DNA of 44,959 nt from Companilactobacillus hulinensis (GTDB lineage Bacteria > Bacillota > Bacilli > Lactobacillales > Lactobacillaceae): contig NZ_RHOO01000021.1 of NCBI RefSeq assembly GCF_003946555.1, positions 1 through 44,959 of the forward strand, in the 5' to 3' direction. This document shows positions 31,975 through 40,680 of the stretch, piece by piece. Within the stretch, counting starts at the first letter, position 1; each line of letters starts with the position of its first letter. Below the pieces are notes generated by a model. It saw only the letters and a list, made by a program, of their open reading frames with translations, did not search any database and was not told where the DNA came from. The position numbers were made by a program, and so were the translations under genes.

Positions 31975-32875
31975 ATTCTTCACCTTCCGATAGCTGTGAT
32001 AAGTATTGTTTTAATTGCTTTTTAGTTTTAATTCGATTCTGAATAATTGGTACACAGATTACGATCACCAAGATAATCGCTGAAAGAATCTTTAAATCAT
32101 CAGGTGGGAATCCTAGTCCCATGGCAATTGTTAATAACAAGCGATAAATAATCGCACCGAATACCATTGCCAATAATCTCACCAAAATGTTTCGTCCACG
32201 TAGGAAGATTTCACCAACTAGAACCGATGCCAATCCGATAACGATGGTTCCAATTCCCATTCCGATATCAGCATAACCGTTGCTCTGAGCAATCAATGAA
32301 CCTGATAAAGCAATCAGACCATTGGAAATCATATATCCAAAAATTATCATCCCATCGGTCTGAATCCCATTCGCAGAACTCATAGCTTTGTTATTACCAG
32401 TTGCCATTAATGAAAGTCCCAATCTGGTTTTGAACATACTATAGAGTAATCCAACGACTATTGATGTAATGATCAAGCCAACGATAATCGTCTGTACATC
32501 AGGTGTTATACTTTCTGGCAAATAATTCATCAAAACTTTTTGGTCAAGCAAGGGAATATTCGACTTACCCATGATATGCATATTGACCGAATACAAACCA
32601 GTCATTGTTAATATCCCAGCTAATAATGACGGAATCCCCAATTTTGTATCCAGAATCCCCGTCACTATTCCAGCGATACAACCGGCCAAGAACCCTGCCA
32701 TTGTGGCAACAAAGGTTGATTGACCATGCAGCATCAAACTAATTGTGACTGCTGCCCCGAATGGAAAACTTCCTTCAGTAGTTAAATCAGGAATATCTAA
32801 GATTCTAAATGTAATGAACACTCCGATAACTAACGGAGCCCATAATAATCCTTGTCCTAAACTTGATATAAGCAT
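31898..32875 (-). CDS. ABC transporter permease (TrpY-like)
   Basis: A 325-residue membrane protein with eight or nine hydrophobic segments, in the branched-chain/ribose permease superfamily (GVFITFRILDIPDLTTEGSF at the start, GIGTIVIGLASVLVGEIFLRGRN late). It forms the channel for the binding protein at 32895. AAGAGGAGATC precedes its ATG. Its long hydrophilic tail overlaps the start of the ATPase gene in another frame. Confidence 0.88.
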   Translation of the reverse strand: MLISSLGQGLLWAPLVIGVFITFRILDIPDLTTEGSFPFGAAVTISLMLHGQSTFVATMAGFLAGCIAGIVTGILDTKLGIPSLLAGILTMTGLYSVNMHIMGKSNIPLLDQKVLMNYLPESITPDVQTIIVGLIITSIVVGLLYSMFKTRLGLSLMATGNNKAMSSANGIQTDGMIIFGYMISNGLIALSGSLIAQSNGYADIGMGIGTIVIGLASVLVGEIFLRGRNILVRLLAMVFGAIIYRLLLTIAMGLGFPPDDLKILSAIILVIVICVPIIQNRIKTKKQLKQYLSQLSEGEEYEQQSEIRNISSQKLTKGILSGDRE

Positions 32876-32894
32876 ATTATTGATCTCCTCTTAA

Positions 32895-33863
32895 TTAAGG
32901 TTTAGTAATACTTGATGCATCAATACCGATGTCTTTGGCATTATCTTTATTGATGTACAATCTCAATGTCTTCGATGTTTCAACTGACATTGTTTTTGGA
33001 TTCTTTTTATTTACTAATACTTGATAAGCCATTTCTCCAGCTTGTTTGCCAAGATCTTTGTAGTTGATGCCATACGTTGCTGTACCTCCATCTTGAGCCA
33101 TTTCAATTGAACCAGTAACAACTGGCAACTTTGCTTCTTTAGCCTTTTTACCGATAGTCTTCATTGAACTTGCCATCAAATTATCTGTTGGTAAATAGAT
33201 ACCTGATACAGAATTCTTCATCCCAGCAACAGCACTGGCAACATCGTTAGTACTTGTAACACTGACAGTTTTAACTGCAATGTTGTTTTTCTTGGCATAT
33301 TTCTTAGCCATATTAACTTGAAGTACAGAATTTTCTTCTGATGAGTCATACATGATGCCAATTGGTTTGTCGTTTTTAACAATTGATTTCAACAATTTAA
33401 CTTGCTTGCCAACCGGTGAAATATCACTGGCACCTGTCACATTTGTCTGTGGCTTATCATTTGATTTAACTAATCCAGCAGACTTAGGATCAGTTACCGC
33501 TGTAACGATAATTGGCGTTGTCTTAGTTTTCTTTGCTAATCCTTGTGCTGCTTGTGTACCGATAGCCAACATCAAATCTGGCTTCTTTTGAGTTAGCTGC
33601 TGACTCATTGAACTTACATTGGCCTGATCCCCTTGCGCATTCATGTAAGTGTATTTAACATCCATTGACTTGTCGTGCTTATTAACAGCTGCAGTTAATC
33701 CTGATTTGAATCCGCTTCTTGCGGCATCTAATGAACCGTGTTGAACAATTTGCAAGATTCCGACATTGAGTGTCTTGTCACTTGCTTTTGATGATGTTGA
33801 GCAACCGGCCAAAACCACAGTTGCCATAATTAGTGTAATTAATCCCATTAAGTATTTTTTCAT
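32895..33863 (-). CDS. ABC transporter substrate-binding lipoprotein (TrpX-like, ABC_sub_bind family)
   Basis: A 322-residue lipoprotein. The signal ends at lipobox VLAGC (Cys about 20). The mature part has the two-lobed pattern of the PF04392 family (LNVGILQIVQHGSLDAARSGF, then IGTQAAQGLAKKTKTTPIIVTAVTDP). Characterised relatives (TrpX) bind tryptophan or tyrosine. The long leader in front encodes a Phe-rich peptide, so phenylalanine is a better guess for the regulatory signal and possibly the substrate here. GGGAGGATATTC precedes the ATG at 33863. Confidence 0.88.
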   Translation of the reverse strand: MKKYLMGLITLIMATVVLAGCSTSSKASDKTLNVGILQIVQHGSLDAARSGFKSGLTAAVNKHDKSMDVKYTYMNAQGDQANVSSMSQQLTQKKPDLMLAIGTQAAQGLAKKTKTTPIIVTAVTDPKSAGLVKSNDKPQTNVTGASDISPVGKQVKLLKSIVKNDKPIGIMYDSSEENSVLQVNMAKKYAKKNNIAVKTVSVTSTNDVASAVAGMKNSVSGIYLPTDNLMASSMKTIGKKAKEAKLPVVTGSIEMAQDGGTATYGINYKDLGKQAGEMAYQVLVNKKNPKTMSVETSKTLRLYINKDNAKDIGIDASSITKP

Positions 33864-33909
33864 TTTGAATATCCTCCCGATAATGCACACAATTTTTAGG
33901 TAAATAAAA

Positions 33910-33941
33910 AACCAGATAGATTATAGAAAATCCATCTGGTT
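33910..33941 (-). terminator. Attenuator terminator in the transporter leader
   Basis: On the minus strand AACCAGATGGAT (33930-33941) pairs with ATCTATCTGGTT (33910-33921), followed by a run of T. The left arm can alternatively pair with ATCTATCTGG at 33967-33976, which would prevent the terminator. Confidence 0.85.
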
Positions 33942-34081
33942 TAATATCGGGCCCGATATATTATCTCCAGATAGATTTTACCCGTATCTATCTGGCTTCA
34001 TGACATGCTCAAGAACTTTAGCCAATCAATAGATACGAACGCTTGCGTACGCGTCCGTATCCAATTGACTGAATACAAACG

Positions 34082-34153
34082 CTATCTAAAGAAAAAGCTA
34101 AAGGCAAATTGACTATTTAAATGTGTCTGACTAATTCTATTCAGTTTTATCAT
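34082..34153 (-). CDS. Phe-rich leader peptide
   Basis: A 23-codon frame with GGGAAGGAAA upstream of its ATG and a TAG stop at 34082-34084. Its last nine residues are QFAFSFFFR, five of them Phe. This is the composition of peptides that measure phenylalanyl-tRNA supply, such as pheL of enteric bacteria. It starts about 30 bases after the predicted transcription start and precedes alternative hairpins and a terminator. The peptide itself is likely to have no other role. Confidence 0.75.
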   Translation of the reverse strand: MIKLNRISQTHLNSQFAFSFFFR

Positions 34154-34190
34154 AGTTAATTTCCTTCCCTGTCTTTAATTTACAATTTCT

Positions 34191-34219
34191 AGTAAAACAT
34201 GTGAAAATTATACTGTCAA
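34191..34219 (-). promoter_or_regulatory. Promoter of the transporter leader
   Basis: On the minus strand a perfect TTGACA (34214-34219) is followed after 17 bases by TTTACT (34191-34196) with a TG extension before it. Transcription would start near 34184, about 30 bases before the leader peptide. Confidence 0.75.
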
Positions 34220-34263
34220 CAATTAATTTAATATTCAGTAAATCTTATTAGTGTTTCTCTAAT

Positions 34264-34287
34264 AAAAAAGAGCGGACAAACCGCTCT
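34264..34287 (-). terminator. Terminator of the hom-aspartokinase operon
   Basis: AGAGCGG and CCGCTCT pair around five bases, with six T next on the minus strand. Confidence 0.85.
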
Positions 34288-34300
34288 ACATCAACACTCA

Positions 34301-35605
34301 TTATTGACCAACCGCATTTTTATAAATATTTGAAATTGTTCTCTCATAATCAGAGTTTGAAACTCCAAAAACAATTTTCATATCGCTACCTTCTTGAATA
34401 ACTAATCTGATATTGATAAGGCTCTTATCCAAAAAGCTCATGATCCTACCAGCAATGGCAGGGCGACTACTCAATTGTGTTGAAACTGCGGCAATCAAGG
34501 CTATATTATCATTTACTGAAAATTCATCAAGATTACAATTATTTTTCAATTCAGACATAACAAGCTGCAAGATTCCCTTTACTTCACTCTGTTGAAGCAT
34601 AAATCTAAATGAATCTGTTCCTGATGGTACTGAATCAACAGCAAGATGATGCTTCTGAAAAATCGATAATACTTTTTGCAATATCTCAATATGCTTGTTC
34701 AATTGATACTTCTTAACAGTAATGATCGTGTAATTTTTCTTACCCGCAATCCCTGTGATCAATTGCTTATCATCACGTTTGATTTTGTCCACAACCAAAG
34801 TACCGCCACTATGTGGGTGATTTGTATTGAGTATTTTTGTTGGAATATTCTTGATTCTCACCGGTTGAACTGCCTCTTCTTGGAAGACATTGAATCCCAT
34901 ATATGATAATTCTTGCAATTCACCATATGTCAATGAATCAATCCGTTTGCACTTGCTGACAATTCTTGGATCTGCCATCAAAATACCAGAGACATCTGTC
35001 CAATTTTCATACAGATCAGCATCCAAAATATTGGCAAGGATAGCTCCAGAAATATCACTACCACCACGTTGCATTAATTGAATATCACCGTTCTTGTTAC
35101 TTCCGTAAAATCCCGGAACTACTATCGTTTCGTTATTCTGATAAATATTCATGAACTTGTCAGCTGTGGCCGACATATCTATTTCACCGTTCGAAAAAAT
35201 CATGAAGTCAGCTGAATCAATGAACCTGAATCCCAAATAGGCCGCCATCAAGTGTGCTGTTAAATACTCGCCACGAGAAATAAGATAGTCACTTGTACAA
35301 GATTTTAAGTTATTCTCTATATTACTTATTTCATTTTCAATATCAAAATTTATATGTAGATTATTCTTGATTCGTACGAATCGCTCGACAATTTTGTTTA
35401 ATACTTCAGAATAATCGGAATTGTTTAATCTCAACTTATCAAGGCTTATTAATAAATCAGTAATTTTGATTTTTTCTGCAACGCTTTTACCAGCCGCACT
35501 AACTACAACCACTTTACGCTGGTCATCTTCATCAATAATTGCTTTAACTTTTGCAAATTGCTCTGAATCAGCGACAGAGCTACCACCAAATTTAACTACT
35601 TTCAT
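34301..35605 (-). CDS. Aspartokinase
   Basis: A 434-residue cytosolic enzyme that phosphorylates aspartate, the first step to threonine, methionine and lysine. The N-terminal kinase motif VVKFGGSSVADSEQF and the segments RGEYLTA and FYGSNKNGDIQLMQRGGSDISGA (substrate and nucleotide contacts) are present. Two ACT domains follow (about 290-360 and 365-434), the usual allosteric site for threonine or lysine. Its ATG overlaps the stop of the homoserine dehydrogenase gene by one base (TAATG). Being coupled to hom and opposite thrC-thrB, it is likely the threonine-pathway isozyme. Confidence 0.92.
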   Translation of the reverse strand: MKVVKFGGSSVADSEQFAKVKAIIDEDDQRKVVVVSAAGKSVAEKIKITDLLISLDKLRLNNSDYSEVLNKIVERFVRIKNNLHINFDIENEISNIENNLKSCTSDYLISRGEYLTAHLMAAYLGFRFIDSADFMIFSNGEIDMSATADKFMNIYQNNETIVVPGFYGSNKNGDIQLMQRGGSDISGAILANILDADLYENWTDVSGILMADPRIVSKCKRIDSLTYGELQELSYMGFNVFQEEAVQPVRIKNIPTKILNTNHPHSGGTLVVDKIKRDDKQLITGIAGKKNYTIITVKKYQLNKHIEILQKVLSIFQKHHLAVDSVPSGTDSFRFMLQQSEVKGILQLVMSELKNNCNLDEFSVNDNIALIAAVSTQLSSRPAIAGRIMSFLDKSLINIRLVIQEGSDMKIVFGVSNSDYERTISNIYKNAVGQ

Positions 35606-36777
35606 TATGCGACTACCTCCATGGGTAAACTAGCCATAAAGGCTTTACTGTCAAAGGAAAGAATTTCTTTCATCAAATCATGCATTTTACCAGCTGAAAT
35701 ATCTTCAACTCTAAGGAAATCCCCTTCTTGATAAACTTTGTAATCAGCAAAAATATCACTGACATCGTATGAGGAACGAACAAGATAATCACTCTTTGTT
35801 AAGTCTGAGCAATACTCCACTTTGCTATCGAAGTCACGTACCAAATGGTCTTTGGCTTCTTTGATATCCAGAATATCTTGGACAACGGCATTAGCTGTAG
35901 GTAACATACCAGCACCCTGACCAAAGAAATCAAGCTTGCCAATTGTGTCGCCATTTAATGAGATCAAATTATAATTATCAGGTGTATTGGCTTCCAATGT
36001 ATGGCTCAAAAATAGTGTTGGTTCAACCACATAATCGAACTTGTTTTCACGTTGATGTGTTTTACCAATTAGCTTGATCGACATACCCATCTTTGAAAAA
36101 TACTCAATATCCTTGGCACTGATATTACGAATACCAAAAATTGGTAACTTGTCTTGATTATCAATATCAATGTTATAAGCAATATCGGCACTGATGGATA
36201 GCTTGTTAGCTACATCAATGCCGTCAATATCAGCACTAGGGTCCGCTTCAGCATAGCCAAGTTTCTGAGCTTCTTTCAACACTTGTGAAAATGATTGTCC
36301 TCGTTTACTCATTTGATCGAGGATAAAATTACTTGTTCCATTGAAGATTCCTTCAATAGAACTGACCTGGTCGATTCGCAGAGCCTTTTCTAGTCCCTGT
36401 ATCCAAGGAATTCCTCCACCGACACTAGCTTCAAAGTAGAACTTAACACCGTTAGCGCGTGCAGCTTCTGTAAATTCTTTGAGATACAATGCAATAACCG
36501 CTTTATTAGCTGTTATGACATGCTTCTTATGATTCAATGCATTCAAGATATATTTATGTGCTGGTTCAATACCACCAATTGCTTCAACAACAACATCTAA
36601 ATGACTGTCATTGACTATTTCTCCCATGTCATCTGTCATTTCTGGCAAAATTCGTTCTTTATTCTTTCTAATTAGAATATGACTCACATGAAGGCATTCG
36701 GTTTTACCACTTGCCTTCTTTACTATTTCATAAACGCCCTTACCAACTGTCCCATAACCTAAAATAGCGATGTTCAT
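35605..36777 (-). CDS. hom: Homoserine dehydrogenase
   Basis: A 390-residue enzyme that reduces aspartate semialdehyde to homoserine with NAD(P)H. The nucleotide-binding motif is ILGYGTVGKGV (residues 4-14). Catalytic-core segments are ANKAVIA, EASVGGGIPWI, GIFNGTSNFIL and GYAEADPSADIDGIDVANKL, all well conserved. The C-terminal part is shorter than in family members with a full ACT domain (about 430 residues). CAGGAGG precedes the ATG at 36777. It heads an operon with aspartokinase and diverges from thrC. Confidence 0.93.
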   Translation of the reverse strand: MNIAILGYGTVGKGVYEIVKKASGKTECLHVSHILIRKNKERILPEMTDDMGEIVNDSHLDVVVEAIGGIEPAHKYILNALNHKKHVITANKAVIALYLKEFTEAARANGVKFYFEASVGGGIPWIQGLEKALRIDQVSSIEGIFNGTSNFILDQMSKRGQSFSQVLKEAQKLGYAEADPSADIDGIDVANKLSISADIAYNIDIDNQDKLPIFGIRNISAKDIEYFSKMGMSIKLIGKTHQRENKFDYVVEPTLFLSHTLEANTPDNYNLISLNGDTIGKLDFFGQGAGMLPTANAVVQDILDIKEAKDHLVRDFDSKVEYCSDLTKSDYLVRSSYDVSDIFADYKVYQEGDFLRVEDISAGKMHDLMKEILSFDSKAFMASLPMEVVA

Positions 36778-36817
36778 GGTAATAACCTCCTGTTTTCTGT
36801 GTTCATTAATCGTAAAC

Positions 36818-36848
36818 ACTTGTTTTTTATTTAAAAACAAGTTATCAT
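36818..36848. promoter_or_regulatory. Inverted repeat and promoter in the hom/thrC gap
   Basis: ACTTGTTTTT (36818-36827) and AAAAACAAGT (36833-36842) form an inverted repeat. It overlaps the spacer of a plus-strand promoter, TTGTTT (36820-36825), 17 bases, TATCAT (36843-36848). It is a good candidate for a shared operator that co-regulates both arms of the threonine pathway. Confidence 0.55.
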
Positions 36849-36879
36849 AATAACATTCAATTTGCAAGGGGTTAAGATT

Positions 36880-38367
36880 ATGAATAAATTATATACAAGT
36901 ACTAGAAACACTGATGTAGCCATATCAGCAAAAGATGCAATACGCCAAGGATTCTCTACTGACGGGGGATTGTTCGTTTTTCCGAACTTTGACAATTCGT
37001 CTATTAGTATAGAAGAAATAAAAAATAAAAATTACCAAGAAATTGCAAAACTTGTACTCAGACAGTTGCTTCCTGACTTTTCTGATCAAGAAATTTCTGA
37101 TTGTGTAAGTGCTGCCTATAATAATAGTTTTGACACTGATGAAGTAACCCCGCTCACCCGTGTTGATAACTTCAATGTACTTGAATTATTCCACGGACCA
37201 ACAAGCGCCTTTAAGGATGTCGGTCTCCAATTATTACCACAATTGATGAATCATTCTATTGCCAACAAACGAGTCATGATCCTGACAGCAACAAGTGGCG
37301 ACACCGGTAAAGCCGCTCTTGAGGGATTCAAGGATGCCGATAAAATTGCCATCACTGTTTTCTACCCACATAACGGCGTTAGCCAAGTACAACAACTTCA
37401 AATGGCAACAACAGGCGGAAATAATACAGAAATTGCGGCTATTGAAGGTAACTTTGACGATACCCAAAGTAATGTCAAAAAGATCCTCAACGATGCATCC
37501 TTAAAGGAACAATTAGGGAGTAATATAAGTTTATCAAGTGCTAATTCAATCAATATTGGACGTTTAATTCCACAAATTGTTTATTACTTCTATTCATATA
37601 AGAAGTTAGTTGAAAATAAGCAAATTCATAACGGTGACAAAGTAAATTTCAGTGTACCAACTGGTAACTTTGGCGATGTTCTAGCGGGATATCTTGCTAA
37701 ACAACTCGGACTTCCCGTTAACAAGTTCATCGTTGCAAGTAATGAGAACAACGTTTTGACTGACTTCTTCAATAGCGGTATCTATGATCGTAATCGCCCT
37801 TTCTTCAAGACTGTTGCTCCAAGTATGGATATTCAAATCTCAAGTAATTTTGAAAGGCTTCTATATTATAAGAGCAACGGTAATACAGAATACGTTAAGC
37901 AATTAATGGACGAACTTGAATCCACAGGTAAATATCAAGTTTCAGATGAACTATTAAAGAGTATCCAAGAAGACTTCTATTGCGGATATAGTACTGATGA
38001 TGAAATCAAACAATCTATTAATGAAGTTTATGAAAAGTTTGATTATTTGATGGACCCACATACTGCAGTCGGATATAAAGTAATGCGTGATTACGAACAA
38101 ATTGACAATTCATGCCCTACTATTCTGCTAAGTACAGCAAGTCCATACAAATTTGTTAAGGTGGTTGCCGACGCAATTCTAGACAATGACAAAAACGATG
38201 ACCTTCAATTAATGAATGATATCAACCAAAAAACAGGTGTACCAATTCCGCAAAACTTAAAGAACGTTTGGAATCTACCTATATTGCATGATGATGTAAT
38301 TGAAAGGAATGATATGCGTGACTACGTCAAATCCAAAGTGGAGGAAGACCTCTATGATAAGAATTAA
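36880..38367 (+). CDS. thrC: Threonine synthase
   Basis: A 495-residue PLP enzyme that converts O-phosphohomoserine to threonine. The PLP lysine is in FHGPTSAFKDVGLQLLP (about residue 110). The phosphate-binding and active-site segments TATSGDTGKAAL and PTGNFGDVLAGY are intact, and the length matches the long form of the family. AAGGGG lies eight bases before the ATG at 36880. It overlaps thrB by 14 bases, so the two are translated together. Confidence 0.94.
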   Translation: MNKLYTSTRNTDVAISAKDAIRQGFSTDGGLFVFPNFDNSSISIEEIKNKNYQEIAKLVLRQLLPDFSDQEISDCVSAAYNNSFDTDEVTPLTRVDNFNVLELFHGPTSAFKDVGLQLLPQLMNHSIANKRVMILTATSGDTGKAALEGFKDADKIAITVFYPHNGVSQVQQLQMATTGGNNTEIAAIEGNFDDTQSNVKKILNDASLKEQLGSNISLSSANSINIGRLIPQIVYYFYSYKKLVENKQIHNGDKVNFSVPTGNFGDVLAGYLAKQLGLPVNKFIVASNENNVLTDFFNSGIYDRNRPFFKTVAPSMDIQISSNFERLLYYKSNGNTEYVKQLMDELESTGKYQVSDELLKSIQEDFYCGYSTDDEIKQSINEVYEKFDYLMDPHTAVGYKVMRDYEQIDNSCPTILLSTASPYKFVKVVADAILDNDKNDDLQLMNDINQKTGVPIPQNLKNVWNLPILHDDVIERNDMRDYVKSKVEEDLYDKN

Positions 38368-39229
38368 AGTACCCGCAACCAGCGCAAACATCGGTGTAGG
38401 TTTTGATGCTCTAGGATTAGCAGTGTCATTCTATGGAACAGTTTATTTCGATACAAGTGATGAAAAGTTAGAAATTGTTGGTTGTCCTAAAAAATACCAG
38501 AATGACCATAATTTGATTTATCTAGCTTTCAAAAGAGCTTGCAAGTACATTAAGAAACCTGTACCAAATCTCAAGATCATCGTCAATAATGACATCCCTA
38601 TTGCTCGTGGATTAGGAAGCTCAGCCGTCTGTATCGTAGCTGGACTAAAAGGCGCCAGTGTTTGGTTTGAGAATGCACTATCAGATGAAGAAATCCTAAA
38701 TATTGCCACAAAAATGGAGGGACATCCCGACAATGTTTCCCCAGCAATATACGGAGGCATGTGCGCATCCATCAATGACGATGGTGACATTCATGTTGCC
38801 CAATACGAGATAAATAAGAAATTAAACTTCATTGCCATGATTCCTAACTATCCTATTAGTACTCATGCAGCACGCGAAGTTCTCCCCGACAAAATGAGTT
38901 ATGCAGATGCAATTTATCAAATTGGCCATCTTGGCGTGCTGATAAAAGCATTAGAACTCGGTGATTTCAAAATGATCCAATCAGCCATTGTGGACAGAAT
39001 GCATGAACCATACCGAAAAGCTTTGATTCCTGACTATGATAAGATTGCTAAAATATGTAAAGATAATAATTCTATCCTCTATATCAGCGGAAGTGGATCA
39101 ACACTAATGGCTATCTCCAAAGAAGAAAATATTGATAATTTGTTCGATAATGTTTCAAAAGAATTCCCAAATTGGCAAGTTAAACCACTGACGGTCGATA
39201 CTGTTGGTGCAACTGCCGAAATAGTCTAA
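38354..39229 (+). CDS. thrB: Homoserine kinase
   Basis: A 291-residue GHMP-family kinase that makes O-phosphohomoserine for threonine synthase. MIRIKVPATSANIGVGFDALG is the usual start, the ATP motif is PIARGLGSSAVCIVAGL (about 85), and the C-terminal motif is YISGSGSTLMAI. The ATG at 38354 lies inside the end of thrC after GAGGAAG. With hom, aspartokinase and thrC it completes aspartate-to-threonine synthesis except for aspartate semialdehyde dehydrogenase, which is not in the window. Confidence 0.93.
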   Translation: MIRIKVPATSANIGVGFDALGLAVSFYGTVYFDTSDEKLEIVGCPKKYQNDHNLIYLAFKRACKYIKKPVPNLKIIVNNDIPIARGLGSSAVCIVAGLKGASVWFENALSDEEILNIATKMEGHPDNVSPAIYGGMCASINDDGDIHVAQYEINKKLNFIAMIPNYPISTHAAREVLPDKMSYADAIYQIGHLGVLIKALELGDFKMIQSAIVDRMHEPYRKALIPDYDKIAKICKDNNSILYISGSGSTLMAISKEENIDNLFDNVSKEFPNWQVKPLTVDTVGATAEIV

Positions 39230-39231
39230 AA

Positions 39232-39293
39232 AATAAATAGAGCTCATAAGAAACGGTAGGGAGGAGAACCGTTTCTTATGAGCTCTATTTATT
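39232..39293. terminator. 26-bp perfect hairpin with Shine-Dalgarno-like loop after thrB
   Basis: Arms 39232-39257 and 39268-39293 are perfectly complementary. The ten-base loop is AGGGAGGAGA on the plus strand and TCTCCTCCCT on the minus strand. The stem has AT-rich ends that could serve as a terminator for thrB, but there is no true T-run after it. Confidence 0.65.
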
Positions 39294-39334
39294 ATAGGAA
39301 CTTTTTAGTACCTACTGCACTTTAAAGTACGTAA

Positions 39335-39362
39335 TTGTTTATTAGATCTAACACCTTATAAT
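39335..39362 (+). promoter_or_regulatory. Promoter of the MFS/HxlR operon
   Basis: TTGTTT (39335-39340), 16 bases, TATAAT (39357-39362). Just upstream AGTACC and AAGTACG form a spaced GTAC repeat (39308-39331), the kind of site bound by HxlR-type regulators. Confidence 0.6.
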
Positions 39363-39401
39363 GATATTCATGTTCAAAAACACATATAAGGAGTTGAAAT
39401 T

Positions 39402-40616
39402 ATGAACAACAAACAAGTATCACCAACATGGATCTTAATGTCATTGGCTATCTCAGCCTTTGCCATCGGATCAACAGAATTCATCAGTGTCGGTATTATG
39501 CCACTACTGACAAAGACATTTGATATTTCATTAGCAACCGGTGGATTGACTGTCTCAATCTATGCCGCCGGAATTATGGTAGGTGCACCAGTTCTAACTT
39601 TGATAACTAACCGTTGGAGCCGAAAAAAATTACTTATCGGCATCATGGTCAGCTTTATCATTGGAAATATTATTGCCGCACTCGCACCAAGTTTTGCGAT
39701 TCTTCTATTGGGAAGAATTATCACAGCACTATCACACGGGATCTTCATGGCAATCGCATCATTAATTGCCGCAGATGTTGTTGAACCAAATAAACGTGCA
39801 TCAGCTATCGCTGTCATGTTTACCGGTTTAACAGTCGCAACTGTTACTGGTGTTCCACTTGGAACATTTATTGGTCAAAATATTAATTGGCGTGCATCCT
39901 TCCTATTCTTAGTTGTACTAGGACTAGTCGGATTGATAACCAACATTATCTTAGTGCCAAACAATCTCCCACTTCCAAAGCCTACAAACGTAAAAGGTAT
40001 CTGGAAAATTCTTAAACAACCTGAATTATTATTGATTCTAATCATTACAGCACTTGGATATGGTGCAACTTTCCCAGTTTATACATATCTAACAACTATT
40101 CTGAACAAACAAATGGGCTGGTCTGAATCCGCCATTGTTATTATCTTGATTTTTTATGGATTCGCCGTTGCTATCGGTAATACGCTTGGTGGACGCTTTG
40201 CAAACTCTAAGCCATTGAACGCCCTACTAAAAATGCTAGTTGGACTCGGAGTGGCTTTGATTCTAGTTCGCATTACCATGAATATGCATTACTTAGGCTT
40301 AATAGCTACATTAATCATGGGACTATTCGCCTTCATGAACGTTCCTGGACTACAACTATATATCGTTCAATTAGCTGAAAAGTTCACACCAAATGAGATT
40401 TCTCTAGCTTCCGCATTGAATATTTCGGCATTCAATGTTGGTATTACCTTTGGCTCATCAATCGGTGGACAGGCCGTTGCTGCTAACCAAATTGTTAACA
40501 CTCCATGGTTAGGAATTGGAATGTTAGTAGTTGGAATTATCTTGATTGTTGTACTGCAAAAGATGGTTGCATCAAAAGATGTTGAATCTAAAGATATTGA
40601 ATTAGAAAATTGCTAA
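39402..40616 (+). CDS. MFS transporter, DHA1/AraJ-like efflux family
   Basis: A 404-residue inner membrane protein with 12 hydrophobic segments. The N-terminus AISAFAIGSTEFISVGIMPLL is typical of the AraJ/NepI sugar or purine nucleoside efflux branch. The motif A-like loop is TNRWSRKKLL, and TM4-5 carry GRIITALSHGIFMAIASLIAADVV. AAGGAG precedes the ATG. The HxlR regulator gene lies 64 bases downstream and likely controls it. The exported compound is unknown. Confidence 0.87.
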   Translation: MNNKQVSPTWILMSLAISAFAIGSTEFISVGIMPLLTKTFDISLATGGLTVSIYAAGIMVGAPVLTLITNRWSRKKLLIGIMVSFIIGNIIAALAPSFAILLLGRIITALSHGIFMAIASLIAADVVEPNKRASAIAVMFTGLTVATVTGVPLGTFIGQNINWRASFLFLVVLGLVGLITNIILVPNNLPLPKPTNVKGIWKILKQPELLLILIITALGYGATFPVYTYLTTILNKQMGWSESAIVIILIFYGFAVAIGNTLGGRFANSKPLNALLKMLVGLGVALILVRITMNMHYLGLIATLIMGLFAFMNVPGLQLYIVQLAEKFTPNEISLASALNISAFNVGITFGSSIGGQAVAANQIVNTPWLGIGMLVVGIILIVVLQKMVASKDVESKDIELENC

Positions 40617-40680
40617 TACTTGAGTAATAAATGATTGATGTTAAGATATTAGTACCAGTTAAAAAGGATGGTAATGATTA

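Larger units (their letters stand above)
33910..34184 (-). promoter_or_regulatory. Leader-peptide attenuator controlling the aromatic amino acid transporter
   Basis: In order on the minus strand: segment 1, CTTTAGC inside the Phe codons (34097-34103); a strong hairpin around GATACG/CGTATC; segment 2, GGCTAAAG (34016-34023); segment 3, CCAGATAGAT (33986-33995); segment 4, ATCTATCTGG (33967-33976); segment 5, AACCAGATGGAT (33930-33941); segment 6, ATCTATCTGGTT (33910-33921). Pairs 1:2, 3:4 and 5:6 give termination. A ribosome stalled on Phe codons would mask segment 1, letting 2 pair with the start of 3 (TGGCT with AGCCA), and 4 with 5, so the terminator cannot form. There is no T-box motif. 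Confidence 0.7.

Noticed and set aside
33890-34200. T-box riboswitch in the leader of the aromatic amino acid-type transporter
   Set aside because: The T-box core (AGGGTGGNACCGCG) and the Stem I motifs are absent. The leader is better explained by a Phe-rich peptide and alternative hairpins.
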